Shown here piece after piece: positions 7,459-15,584 of a DNA stretch of 64,000 nucleotides (positions are counted from its first letter, which is position 1; every line of letters begins with the position of its first letter). Where the stretch lies: positions 1,839,461-1,903,460 of the forward strand of contig NZ_JAUCGQ010000001.1 in the NCBI RefSeq assembly GCF_030362835.1, given 5' to 3'. The notes below the pieces were generated by a model, which was given only the letters and a program-made list of their open reading frames with translations, was not told the DNA's origin and made no database searches. Source of the DNA: Cellulomonas alba. GTDB lineage: Bacteria > Actinomycetota > Actinomycetes > Actinomycetales > Cellulomonadaceae. A program made the translations under genes and the position numbers.

Positions 7459-8598
7459 GTGCAGCACACCCGACCCCGCGCGCGCACCGCGCTGCTCGTC
7501 GCCGTCGCCACCGCCGCGCTGCTGACGGGTGCGTGCTCGTCGGGCGACCCCGACTCGGCGGTCGCGCGCGCCGAGGCCCAGGTCTCCGCCAAGCAGAAGG
7601 CGCTCGACGACGCCGAGGCGAACGCGACGAAGACGACCGCGGCGTTCTGCTCCGCGGGCACCGACTACGTGCGGGCGATCGACCGCTACGGCGACCTCCT
7701 CACGACGGAGACGACGACCGTGGGTGACGTCCGGACTGCCGGTGGCGACCTGGCGGCGCCGCGCGGAGACGCGGTCTCGGCCGGTCAGTCCGCGGTCCAG
7801 GCGCGCGAGGAGGTGGCGACGGCGCACGAGGAGCTCGCCCGGGCGCAGGCCGACCTCGCGCAGGCCCAGGCGACCGCGTCCGGGACCACGGCGCCGCAGG
7901 CGTCGCTGCCCGACGTCACGGCGACGCCCGTCGCATCCGCCGACGCCGTGGCGCGGGTGCAGAAGGCCGACGAGGAGTTCACCGCCGCGATGCAGGGCGT
8001 CTCCGACTCGACGCCGCTGCGGCAGGCGGCGGTCGCGTTCAACTCCGCGGCGGTCGCGCTCGAGATGTCGTGGCTCCAGCTCGTCGTCGACGCCGGGTGC
8101 CTCACCGACGACCAGGCCGTCGAGGCGCAGAAGCAGGCCGCGGCGTACACGAAGGCGCTGCAGCAGCAGCTCGCCGACGCCGAGTACTACGACGACGACG
8201 TCGACGGGACCTACGGCCCGAAGACCGTGGCGGCCGTCGAGGCGCTGCAGAAGGCGCACGGCCTCCCGCTCACCGGCACGGTCGACAAGGCGACGGACGC
8301 CGCGCTCCGCGCCGACGTGACGGCGAAGGGCGGCGCGACGGCGCGCGCGGACCTGACCTCGACGGCGGCGCTGCAGCAGACGCTGCACCTCGCGGGCTAC
8401 TGGGACGGTCCGGTCGACGGCACGTGGACGCCGGAGCTCGAGGACGCGCTGAAGAAGGCGCAGGACGATCTGGGGGTCGAGCCGACCGGCGAGGTGGACG
8501 CGGCGACGGTCGCGGCCTTCGAGAAGGCGCTCGGGGCGCTCACGTCCGACGAGGGTCAGCCGCCCGCGACGCCCGCGCCGTCGGCGTCGGCCGGCTGA
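7459..8598 (+). CDS. Lipoprotein with two peptidoglycan-binding-like domains
   Basis: A 379-residue exported lipoprotein. The signal peptide ends in the lipobox LLTGAC, with Cys26 as the likely lipidated residue. An Ala/Glu-rich, probably coiled-coil region (residues about 35-150) follows. Two copies of the peptidoglycan-binding-1 repeat lie at about 240-285 (YYDDDVDGTYGPKTVAAVEALQKAHGL, broken here into the repeat core DGTYGPKTVAAVEALQ) and 310-360 (GYWDGPVDGTWTPELEDALK). The C terminus is Pro/Ala/Ser-rich. The GTG start has GGAGG five bases upstream. It probably anchors to the membrane and binds the cell wall; no enzymatic domain is visible. Confidence 0.85.
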   Translation: MQHTRPRARTALLVAVATAALLTGACSSGDPDSAVARAEAQVSAKQKALDDAEANATKTTAAFCSAGTDYVRAIDRYGDLLTTETTTVGDVRTAGGDLAAPRGDAVSAGQSAVQAREEVATAHEELARAQADLAQAQATASGTTAPQASLPDVTATPVASADAVARVQKADEEFTAAMQGVSDSTPLRQAAVAFNSAAVALEMSWLQLVVDAGCLTDDQAVEAQKQAAAYTKALQQQLADAEYYDDDVDGTYGPKTVAAVEALQKAHGLPLTGTVDKATDAALRADVTAKGGATARADLTSTAALQQTLHLAGYWDGPVDGTWTPELEDALKKAQDDLGVEPTGEVDAATVAAFEKALGALTSDEGQPPATPAPSASAG

Positions 8599-8670
8599 CG
8601 CGACGTCCGGCGCGGGTGCCGCGCGGCCCGGGGCGGTATGCCGCGGCCCTCCGCGAGCACCCGCGCGGAG

Positions 8671-9408
8671 TCACACGGTCGCGGCGGCGCGCCGTGCCGG
8701 GGGCGGTGCGTCGTCGCCGACCGGACCCGACGCGGGCGGCTCGACGTCGCGGAACCCCTTGACGAGCATCCACAGCCCGACCGAGAGCTCCCAGACGAAG
8801 ATCGGGAGCGTCAGGACCGCCGAGAGCGCGGACGACTGCTCGTTCGCGCCGAGCACCGTCGCGACGGCCGACGCAGCGAGCAGCGGAGCGCCGACCAGGC
8901 CCGTCATCGGGATCCAGCGCGGCACGAGGCGGGACTGCAGGAGCACCGAGCCGAAGAGCGCCGCGTTCACCGCCGGGACCAGGCCGGGCCCGAGCAGGAA
9001 CGTCCAGTCGCGGACCTCGACGAGCCCCGCCGCCACGCCCTGCACCGACGCCACACCGAGGTCCCCGGACGCGACCTGCTGCCGCAGCGTGACGACCGCG
9101 AGGATGCTGGCGACCCCGGTCAGGATGATCGCCGCCTCCATGACGCGCGACGCGACGAACCCGAGCGCGCGCGCCTCGCTCCAGCGACGCAGCACCGGGA
9201 ACAGCACGACCGCCGTGCCGATGCACGCGACCGCGTTGACCACGTCGAGCAGCCCGCCGAGGAGCACGCGCGTGTCCTGGCCGGCGCCGGCCACGTACGC
9301 GGGCCCGTCGAGCGCCGGTTGCAGCAGCGCGACCGCCGGGATCGACGCCACGAACGTCAGCAGGTAGAGCGCGCCGGCGGTCCTGGCGGCGCGGCGGGTG
9401 GCGTCCAT
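8671..9408 (-). CDS. DUF4386-family membrane protein
   Basis: A 245-residue membrane protein with about six hydrophobic segments. It begins RRAARTAGALYLLTFVASIP and includes the family-typical WTFLLGPGLVPAVNAALFGS and LVPRWIPMTGLVGAPLL stretches. The function of DUF4386 proteins is unknown. The ATG has GGGAG six bases upstream. It is divergent from a TetR regulator, and the intergenic region holds two near-identical palindromes, so it is very likely the regulator's target. Confidence 0.85.
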   Translation of the reverse strand: MDATRRAARTAGALYLLTFVASIPAVALLQPALDGPAYVAGAGQDTRVLLGGLLDVVNAVACIGTAVVLFPVLRRWSEARALGFVASRVMEAAIILTGVASILAVVTLRQQVASGDLGVASVQGVAAGLVEVRDWTFLLGPGLVPAVNAALFGSVLLQSRLVPRWIPMTGLVGAPLLAASAVATVLGANEQSSALSAVLTLPIFVWELSVGLWMLVKGFRDVEPPASGPVGDDAPPPARRAAATV

Positions 9409-9427
9409 CGTGACTCCCTCGGCACTG

Positions 9428-9479
9428 GGTGTACGGCGTACACCTCGTGGTCGGGAGCGTAGGGTGGACGGCGTACACC
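9428..9479. promoter_or_regulatory. Twin TetR-type operators in the DUF4386/TetR divergent promoter
   Basis: GGTGTACGGCGTACACC at 9428-9444 is a perfect 8-1-8 inverted repeat, and GGTGGACGGCGTACACC at 9463-9479 is the same site with one mismatch. Their centres are 35 bases apart. A candidate -10 (TAGGGT, 9460-9465) for the tetR gene overlaps the second site. The size and position are those of operators for an autoregulated TetR protein. Confidence 0.75.
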
Positions 9480-9504
9480 TGTCAACGGTCCGACGGAGCC
9501 GCCG

Positions 9505-10206
9505 ATGACGACGCAGGCCCAGCGCGAGCGCCTCAACCGGGAGCGCGTGCTGACGGCCGCGATCGAGCTCGCCGACGAGCAGGGCGTCGACGCGCTCAGC
9601 ATGCGCCGGCTCGCCGACCGGCTGGGCGTCGTGCCGATGGCGCTGTACAAGCACGTCGCCCACAAGGACGAGCTGCTCGACGGGCTGGTGGAGCACCTGA
9701 TCGCGCAGATCGACCCGCCCGCCGGCGACGTCGGCTGGCGCGAGGCCGTGCGCCGCCGGGTGCTCTCGGCGCGCCGCGTGCTGCTGCGCCATCCGTGGGC
9801 CCGCCGCGTGCTCGAGACCCGCACCCAGCGGACGTTCGCCGTGCTCGCGTACACCGACTCGACCATCGGGATGTTCCGCGCCGGCGGGTTCTCCGACGAG
9901 CTGACGCACCACGTGATGCACGCGCTCGGCAGCCGCATGTGGGGGTTCACGCAGGAGCTGTTCGACGACGCGGGCGCGACACCCGGCGCGGCCCCGGCCC
10001 CGGTGCCCGACGAGGCCACGCTGCGCGCGCTCGCCGCCGCCTTCCCGAACGTCGCGGCCGTCGCGCTGCCCGCGCGGCACGACGGCGAGACCGTGGTCGG
10101 ATCCGGCTGCGACGACCAGGCGGAGTTCGAGTTCGCGCTCGACCTCATGCTCGACGGCTTCGCGCGGCTGCACGAGCAGGGGTGGACGCGCGGCACGGCG
10201 GTCTGA
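9505..10206 (+). CDS. TetR-family transcriptional regulator
   Basis: A 233-residue regulator. The N-terminal helix-turn-helix spans about residues 12-60 (RERVLTAAIELADEQGVDALSMRRLADRLGVVPMALYKHVAHKDELLDGL, seen here as the core SMRRLADRLGVVPMALYKHV). The C-terminal ligand domain resembles the TetR_C group that includes tetracycline-type repressors. It is divergent from the DUF4386 gene and flanked by two palindromic operators, so it most likely represses both genes until a ligand binds; the ligand is unknown. GGAG lies eight bases before the ATG. Confidence 0.9.
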   Translation: MTTQAQRERLNRERVLTAAIELADEQGVDALSMRRLADRLGVVPMALYKHVAHKDELLDGLVEHLIAQIDPPAGDVGWREAVRRRVLSARRVLLRHPWARRVLETRTQRTFAVLAYTDSTIGMFRAGGFSDELTHHVMHALGSRMWGFTQELFDDAGATPGAAPAPVPDEATLRALAAAFPNVAAVALPARHDGETVVGSGCDDQAEFEFALDLMLDGFARLHEQGWTRGTAV

Positions 10207-10251
10207 GCGCCCGGGTTCGGTGCACGCCGCCGCGCGGGAGATGATCGGCGC

Positions 10252-10278
10252 GTGATCGTGGTGGTGCGAGGCGCATGA
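10252..10278 (+). CDS. Putative 8-residue leader peptide (M-I-V-V-V-R-G-A) coupled to the LysE exporter
   Basis: A GTG at 10252 is preceded at exactly six bases by GATGAT, the spacing seen at other apparently leaderless genes here. The frame GTG ATC GTG GTG GTG CGA GGC GCA TGA ends in a TGA that overlaps the exporter ATG (ATGA). A leaderless ribosome could read this peptide and then re-initiate on the exporter gene, which also has its own GAGG sequence. The Ile/Val-rich content before an amino acid exporter is suggestive, but the peptide is very short and could be coincidence. Confidence 0.35.
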   Translation: MIVVVRGA

Positions 10279-10895
10279 GCCTGTCGCTGTGGCTGGCGCT
10301 GCTCGGCGCGTGCCTCGTCATCTCCTGCACGCCCGGGGCGGGCGCCATCAACACGATGGCCAACTCGCTCGGAGCCGGGTGGGCGCGGTCGATCTGGGGC
10401 ATCCTCGGGCAGCAGCTCGCTCTCGTCGTGCACATCGCCATCGTCGCGGCGGGCGTCGGCGCCCTGGTCAGCCGCTCGCACGTCGCCTTCGAGGTGATCC
10501 GGTACATCGGCGCCGCGTACCTCGTCTACCTCGGCATCCGGCAGCTGCGCTCGCACGCGGCGGTCGGTGCGAGCCCCCCGCAGGAGCTCCGCGAGCCCGC
10601 GTGGTCGATGTTCCGGCGCGGGTTGCTCGTCAACCTGACGAACCCCAAGGCGATCGTGTTCTTCCTCGCGTTCCTGCCGCAGTTCGTCCGGCCCGCGCAG
10701 CCGCTGCTGCCGCAGTACGTGGTGCTCACGGCGACCGTCGTGACCGTCGACGTCCTCGTCATGTGGTGCTTCTTCGCGACCGCCGCGCGCGGGCTCGCGC
10801 GACTGACCGCGCGGGAGTCGGGTCGGCGCACCGTCAACCGCGTCTTCGGCGGGCTGTTCGTCGGCGTCGGCGTGCTGCTCGCCGCCGTCCACTGA
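10275..10895 (+). CDS. LysE/RhtB-family amino acid exporter
   Basis: A 206-residue membrane protein with six hydrophobic segments. The family signature near the N terminus (CTPGAGAINTMANSLGAGW) and NLTNPKAIVFFLAFLPQFV identify the LysE/RhtB group, which exports amino acids such as lysine, threonine, homoserine or leucine by proton exchange. The substrate is not evident. GAGG lies five bases before the ATG, and the start codon overlaps the end of a possible 8-residue leader peptide. It follows the tetR gene on the same strand. Confidence 0.9.
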   Translation: MSLSLWLALLGACLVISCTPGAGAINTMANSLGAGWARSIWGILGQQLALVVHIAIVAAGVGALVSRSHVAFEVIRYIGAAYLVYLGIRQLRSHAAVGASPPQELREPAWSMFRRGLLVNLTNPKAIVFFLAFLPQFVRPAQPLLPQYVVLTATVVTVDVLVMWCFFATAARGLARLTARESGRRTVNRVFGGLFVGVGVLLAAVH

Positions 10896-10915
10896 CGACC
10901 GCCGGCCCCGCCTGG

Positions 10916-10927
10916 CAGGCTGGCGGC
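10916..10927 (+). promoter_or_regulatory. -10-like hexamer CAGGCT six bases before the VOC-gene start
   Basis: CAGGCT is followed by GGCGGC and the ATG at 10928, with no ribosome binding site between. The spacing matches the other leaderless candidates in the window, although the first base of the hexamer is not T. Confidence 0.35.
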
Positions 10928-11281
10928 ATGGAACGCGTGCTCGGGATCGGCGGGTACTTCATCCGCGCGTCGGACCCCACGGCGCTCGGCGCCTGGTACC
11001 GCGACGTGCTGGGCATGGACCTCGACGCGCAGGGCCTCTGGCAGCAGGCGGACGGGCCGACCGTGTTCGCCGCGTTCGACCCCGACACCGACTACTTCGG
11101 CTCGCGCGGGCAGCGCACGATGCTGAACTTCCGGGTGCGCGACCTCGAGGCGATGCTCGCGCAGCTCCGTGCCGCAGGTGCCGACGTGGCGGCCGAGGTG
11201 CAGGAGATGGACGGGGTGGGCCGCTTCGGCTGGGTGACGGACCCCGAGGGGAACCGGATCGAGCTCTGGCAGCCGGCCTGA
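10928..11281 (+). CDS. VOC (glyoxalase/bleomycin resistance) family protein
   Basis: A 117-residue single-domain VOC protein. It starts with the typical GIGGYFIRASDPTALGAWYRDVLGMDL and ends with the paired motif GWVTDPEGNRIELWQP, where the final glutamate is a usual metal ligand. Two such beta-alpha-beta-beta-beta units form the fold, and proteins of this size normally dimerise. The substrate is unknown. The likely message is leaderless. Confidence 0.88.
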   Translation: MERVLGIGGYFIRASDPTALGAWYRDVLGMDLDAQGLWQQADGPTVFAAFDPDTDYFGSRGQRTMLNFRVRDLEAMLAQLRAAGADVAAEVQEMDGVGRFGWVTDPEGNRIELWQPA

Positions 11282-11321
11282 CGCACCTCACAGCCCGACG
11301 TCAGCCGATCGGGACCAAACG

Positions 11322-11379
11322 CTTACAGATCGGTAAGTAATTGCGCTACCGTGGACGGTGCGAGGGTCGAATCGATTCG
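11322..11379 (+). promoter_or_regulatory. Promoter and LacI-like operator upstream of the GH3 gene
   Basis: TTACAG (11323-11328) and TACCGT (11347-11352) form a -35/-10 pair with an 18-base spacer. CTTAC-N6-GTAAG (11322-11337) overlaps the -35 box. The perfect 12-base palindrome CGAATCGATTCG (11368-11379) lies just downstream of the expected transcription start and resembles the central-CG operators used by LacI-family sugar repressors. No lacI gene is adjacent, so the repressor would act from elsewhere. Confidence 0.5.
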
Positions 11380-11426
11380 TGGCATCGCCGCCACGGCGCC
11401 CGCGCGTTGACCTTCCTGAGCCCCGC

Positions 11427-11459
11427 CAGCCCGTACCCCAGCCCGTACCCCAGCCCGTG
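11427..11459 (+). repeat. Tandem 12-base repeat CAGCCCGTACCC (2.7 copies) in the GH3 leader
   Basis: Two perfect copies (11427-11438, 11439-11450) and a partial third (11451-11459) sit directly before the GH3 ribosome binding site. The repeat keeps one reading frame open through the leader, which can make the gene look longer at its N terminus. Confidence 0.7.
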
Positions 11460-11474
11460 CGAGAGGACCGCCCC

Positions 11475-13763
11475 GTGAGCGCCCTGCTGCCCTACCTCGA
11501 CCCCAGCATCCCGGTCGACCAGCGCGTCAAGGACCTCGTCGCGCGGATGACGCTGTCCGAGAAGGTCGGGCAGATGCTGCAGCTCGACGCGCGCGAGGGC
11601 GTGCCGCACCTGGTGAACGACCTGCACGTCGGCTCGATCCTGCACACGTCGCCCGAGCGCGTCATCGAGGCGCACGAGCTGACCGAGGCCACGCGCCTGC
11701 GCATCCCGCTGCTCGTCGCCGAGGACTGCATCCACGGCCACTCGTTCTGGGTCGGCGCCACGATCTTCCCGACGCAGCTCGGCATGGCCGCGAGCTGGGA
11801 CCCCGCGCTGGTCGAGCGTGTCGCCCGCGCGACGGCCGTCGAGGTCGCCGCGACCGGCATCCACTGGACGTTCTCGCCCGTCCTCTGCATCACGCGCGAC
11901 CTGCGCTGGGGCCGCGTCTCCGAGACGTTCGGCGAGGACCCGTTCCTGATCGGCGAGCTCGCGTCCGCCATGGTCCGCGGCTACCAGGGCGACGGGCTGT
12001 CCGACCCGACCGCGATCCTCGCGACCGCCAAGCACTTCGCCGGCTACTCCGAGACGCAGGGCGGCCGCGACGCGTCCGAGGCCGACATCTCGCGCCGCAA
12101 GCTGCGCTCCTGGTTCCTGCCGCCGTTCGAGCGCGTGGCCCGCGAGGGCTGCCGCACGTTCATGCTCGGGTACCAGACCACCGACGGCGTGCCGATCACG
12201 ATCAACGACTGGCTGCTCACCGAGGTGCTGCGCGGCGAGTGGGGCTACACGGGCACGCTCATCACCGACTGGGACAACGTCGGCCGCATGGTCTGGGAGC
12301 AGAAGGTCCAGCCCGACTACGCGCACGCCGCGGCGGCCGCCGTGAAGGCCGGCAACGACATGGTCATGACGACGCCCGGCTTCTTCGAGGGCGCGCTCGA
12401 GGCGGTCGAGGCCGGGATGCTCGGCGAGACGGACCTCGACGCGGCCGTGTCGCGCATCCTGACGCTCAAGTTCGAGCTCGGGCTGTTCGACGACCCGCGC
12501 CGGCCGGACCCCGCGCGCATCGCGTCGACCATCGGCACGGCCGAGCACCGGGCGCTCAACCTCGACATCGCGCGGCGCTCGCTCGTGCTGCTGCGCAACG
12601 ACGGCGTGCTGCCGCTGGCGGGCGGGTTCACGGCCGACGCCAAGACCGGCCGCGCGGCCGGCACGGGCGCCCCGAAGCGCGTCGCCGTGGTCGGCCCGCT
12701 CGCGGACGACGCGCAGACGCAGCTCGGCGACTGGGCGGGCTCGTCGGGCCAGGCCGACTGGCTGCCGGACGGCCAGCCGCGCGACATGATCACCACCGTC
12801 CTCGACGGCCTGCGGCGCTCCGCGCCCGAGGGCTGGACCGTCACGACGGCGCGCGGCGCCGACATCCTCACGCTCGAGACCGACCCCGCCGGCGCCTTCT
12901 TCCCCGACGGCCAGCCGCGGCCGCAGGTCGTCGTGCCGTGCGCTCCGGACGACGCGCTGATCGCCGAGGCCGTCGCCGCGGCGCAGGAGGCGGACTACGT
13001 CGTCGCCGTCGTCGGTGACCGCATCGAGCTGATCGGCGAGGGCCGCTCGACCGCGACGCTCGAGCTCGTCGGCGGACAGGTCGCGCTGCTCGACGCGCTC
13101 GCCGCGACCGGGACGCCGATGGTCGTGGTGCTGCTGGCCTCGAAGCCGCTCGTGCTGCCCCCGTCGGCGATGGCGGCGGCGGCGCTCGTGTGGGCCGCGA
13201 ACCCCGGCATGGAGGGCGGCCGCGCGCTGGCCGAGGTGCTCCTGGGCCTCGTCGAGCCGAGCGGGCGCCTGCCGATCTCGTTCGCGCGCCACGTGGGCCA
13301 GCAGCCGACGTACTACAACCAGATCCGCGGCCAGCACGGCGACCGGTACGCCGACCTGACGCAGGAGCCGGCGTTCGTGCTCGGCGAGGGCCTCACGTAC
13401 ACGACGGTCGAGTACCGCGACCTCGAGGTGCTCACGCCCGAGGTCGACCGTGACGAGGTGGTGCGCGCCCAGGTCGTCGTCACCAACACCGGTGCGCGCC
13501 GGGCGCGCGAGGTCGTGCAGGTTTACGTGAGCGACGTCGTGACGTCGGCGAGCTGGGCCGACAAGGAGCTCAAGTCGTACCGCGTCGTCGAGCTCGCGCC
13601 CGGTGAGGTGGCGACCGTGCCGATCGACCTCGCGGCCGCCGACTGCACGATCGTCGACGCCCGCGGGGTGCGCGTGGTCGAGCCTGGGGCGTTCGAGCTG
13701 CTCGTGGGCGCGTCGTCGCGCGACGCCGACCTGCTGCGCGCGGGGTTCACTGTCCGCGGCTGA
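11475..13763 (+). CDS. Glycoside hydrolase family 3 protein (beta-glucosidase/beta-xylosidase type), cytoplasmic
   Basis: A 762-residue GH3 enzyme. The N-terminal (alpha/beta)8 domain (about 20-310) has RMTLSEKVGQML, KHFAGYSETQGGRDASEADI and the nucleophile motif TLITDWDNVGR, where the Asp of TDW is the expected catalytic nucleophile. The C-terminal alpha/beta sandwich (about 370-620) and a fibronectin-III-like domain (about 660-760) complete the usual three-domain form. No signal peptide is visible with the GTG start at 11475, chosen because GAGAGG lies eight bases upstream; the upstream frame is repeat sequence. It probably cleaves imported beta-linked oligosaccharides. A LacI-like operator suggests sugar-dependent repression. 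Confidence 0.9.
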   Translation: MSALLPYLDPSIPVDQRVKDLVARMTLSEKVGQMLQLDAREGVPHLVNDLHVGSILHTSPERVIEAHELTEATRLRIPLLVAEDCIHGHSFWVGATIFPTQLGMAASWDPALVERVARATAVEVAATGIHWTFSPVLCITRDLRWGRVSETFGEDPFLIGELASAMVRGYQGDGLSDPTAILATAKHFAGYSETQGGRDASEADISRRKLRSWFLPPFERVAREGCRTFMLGYQTTDGVPITINDWLLTEVLRGEWGYTGTLITDWDNVGRMVWEQKVQPDYAHAAAAAVKAGNDMVMTTPGFFEGALEAVEAGMLGETDLDAAVSRILTLKFELGLFDDPRRPDPARIASTIGTAEHRALNLDIARRSLVLLRNDGVLPLAGGFTADAKTGRAAGTGAPKRVAVVGPLADDAQTQLGDWAGSSGQADWLPDGQPRDMITTVLDGLRRSAPEGWTVTTARGADILTLETDPAGAFFPDGQPRPQVVVPCAPDDALIAEAVAAAQEADYVVAVVGDRIELIGEGRSTATLELVGGQVALLDALAATGTPMVVVLLASKPLVLPPSAMAAAALVWAANPGMEGGRALAEVLLGLVEPSGRLPISFARHVGQQPTYYNQIRGQHGDRYADLTQEPAFVLGEGLTYTTVEYRDLEVLTPEVDRDEVVRAQVVVTNTGARRAREVVQVYVSDVVTSASWADKELKSYRVVELAPGEVATVPIDLAAADCTIVDARGVRVVEPGAFELLVGASSRDADLLRAGFTVRG

Positions 13764-13779
13764 CCCGACGGGGCACGGG

Positions 13780-15441
13780 TCAGGCCTGCCGGCGCGGCAC
13801 GAGCTCGAGCAGAGCGAGCGCCGCGAACACCACGGTGTTGAACGCGACCACCGCACTGAGCGTGGCGATCCAGCCGGTCGACCCCGCGGCCGCCCAGCTG
13901 ACGACGGGCTCTCCGAGCACCGCGAGCGCGCCCACCGGCGCGGCGACCGCGGCGGTCCCGGAGAGGCTCGCCCGGTCGACGTGCCCCCACACGGCCTGCC
14001 GGCGCAGCACGGCGTCGACGAGGCCGCGGACGAAGACGACGAGGATCAGCTCCGAGTACGCGAGCTCGACGGCGAGCGGCAGCGCGAGCAGCCGGCCGCG
14101 CCACCCGGCGCGCCACACCGTGACGAGCCGCTCGACGACGAAGATCACGGTGATGGCGGTCCACCAGCGCAGGCCGAGCACGAGCGTGCCGGTCGCCAGC
14201 CAGGTCAGCAGCACGAGCAGCACGTAGAGGTTGACCGCGACGGTCGCGTACGCCAGCCCGATCTGCTGCCACCAGTACCGTGCCGAGCTGAGCGTGAGGC
14301 CGTACGCACCGAGGTTCTCGAGCGCGCCGCGGTCCCACCGCACGCGCTGGCGCCACAGGTGCCGCCAGGTCGGCATCACCTCGGTGACGGCGCGGCACTC
14401 CCGGGGGGACACGAGGCGCGCGCCGAGGGTGCGCAGCGCGAGCGTGAGCTCGTTGTCCTCGGTGAGCGCAGACGCGTCGTAGACGTCCCCGGGCGTCCCG
14501 GGCACCGACGACCCGCGGCTCGCGGCGACCGCCCGGAGCGCGGGGGCGCGGAAGAGCGAGCCCGTGCCGGTCAGCACGGTGACGCGCCGGCCCTTGCGCC
14601 GAGCGATCGTCCGGGCGTAGCGCACGTACTCGTTGCGCTGCAGCTGGCCGACGAGGCCGGCGCCCGGGTCGCCCATGAAGACGCCGCCGACCGCCTGGAG
14701 GTCCGGGTCGGCCTCGAGGCGTGACTCCGCGACCGCCAGGAAGTCCGGGGCGAGCACGGTGTCCGCGTCCATGACGAGGATCGCGTCCTCCTCACGGGCG
14801 CTCGGGAGCAGCTCCGCGAGCGCCTGGTTGAGCGCGCCGGCCTTGCGGCCGGTGTTGCCGCGGGTGATCAGCACGCGCGCGCCGCGGTCCGCCGCGATGT
14901 CCTCCGTGGCGTCGGTGCACCGGTCGGTGACGACGACGATCGCGTCGGGCGGGCGGCGCTGTGCGCGCAGGCTGTCGATCGTGGCGCCGATCGTCGTCGC
15001 CTCGTCGTGGGCGGGGATGAGCGCGGTGATGTGCGCCGCCGCGGTCGGGCCGCGGGTACCGCGGCCCGCCACCGGCGCGCCCGGTCGCTCGCCTGCCCGT
15101 ACGGGTGCGCCCGGCGGGCCGGGCCGGTTCGCCTTGGCGGCGAGCGCCTGCTGCGCGCGGCCGAGCTCGGCAGCAGCCACCGCCACCGCGAGGGACGCGG
15201 ACAGCAGCACCGCGGCCAGCAGCACCGCGCCGCTCGGCAGGTCGATCGTCACCAGGCCACCGAGCGTCAGCCGGATCGTCTCGTGCGTGACGATGCCGTC
15301 GAACCAGTCCGTCGTCACGAGGGCGGCTCCCGCACCGAGCAGCACGACCGCCGTCGCGGCAAGGCCGCCCCAGGCCCAGCCGAGCCGCCTGGTGCGCCGG
15401 TACGGCGCCGGTGCCGCGACTGCCTCGCCGTGCGGGCCCAT
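13780..15441 (-). CDS. Membrane glycosyltransferase family 2, processive (cellulose synthase/NAG-transferase-like)
   Basis: A 553-residue protein with two N-terminal transmembrane segments (about 20-45 and 65-90), a cytoplasmic GT2 domain (about 135-390) and a C-terminal membrane domain with about five or six segments. The GT2 domain shows ALIPAHDEATTIGATIDSL, the metal-binding DAD in VMDADTVLAPDFL, the acceptor motif TEDNELTLALR and the QRVRWDRG signature of processive polysaccharide synthases. It probably makes an extracellular polysaccharide, such as a beta-linked glucan or N-acetylglucosamine polymer; the sugar is unknown. GGGAGG lies four bases before the ATG. It converges with the GH3 gene, separated by 16 bases. 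Confidence 0.88.
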   Translation of the reverse strand: MGPHGEAVAAPAPYRRTRRLGWAWGGLAATAVVLLGAGAALVTTDWFDGIVTHETIRLTLGGLVTIDLPSGAVLLAAVLLSASLAVAVAAAELGRAQQALAAKANRPGPPGAPVRAGERPGAPVAGRGTRGPTAAAHITALIPAHDEATTIGATIDSLRAQRRPPDAIVVVTDRCTDATEDIAADRGARVLITRGNTGRKAGALNQALAELLPSAREEDAILVMDADTVLAPDFLAVAESRLEADPDLQAVGGVFMGDPGAGLVGQLQRNEYVRYARTIARRKGRRVTVLTGTGSLFRAPALRAVAASRGSSVPGTPGDVYDASALTEDNELTLALRTLGARLVSPRECRAVTEVMPTWRHLWRQRVRWDRGALENLGAYGLTLSSARYWWQQIGLAYATVAVNLYVLLVLLTWLATGTLVLGLRWWTAITVIFVVERLVTVWRAGWRGRLLALPLAVELAYSELILVVFVRGLVDAVLRRQAVWGHVDRASLSGTAAVAAPVGALAVLGEPVVSWAAAGSTGWIATLSAVVAFNTVVFAALALLELVPRRQA

Positions 15442-15516
15442 GCCACCTCCCAGGCGGGTCCACGCTAGCGGCGCCGGGGTCGTGGCGGTATGCCACGAGG
15501 TCGACGGGTCGAGGGG

Positions 15517-15584
15517 GTCAGCCGGTCGCGGGCGTCAGCCGGTCGAGGAGGTCAGCCGGTCGAGGAGGTCAGCCGTTCGACGCG
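15517..15584. repeat. Four tandem copies of a 17-base unit (GTCAGCCGGTCGAGGAG)
   Basis: Copies begin at 15517, 15534, 15551 and 15568; the middle two differ in four bases or fewer from each other and from the consensus, and the outer two are more diverged. The array lies between the CD225-like gene and the glycosyltransferase and includes the stop codon of the former. Because 17 is not a multiple of three, changes in copy number near the gene end could change its C terminus. Confidence 0.75.

Noticed and set aside
15497-15584. CRISPR array
   Set aside because: The 17-base units are directly adjacent with no spacers; it is a simple tandem repeat.
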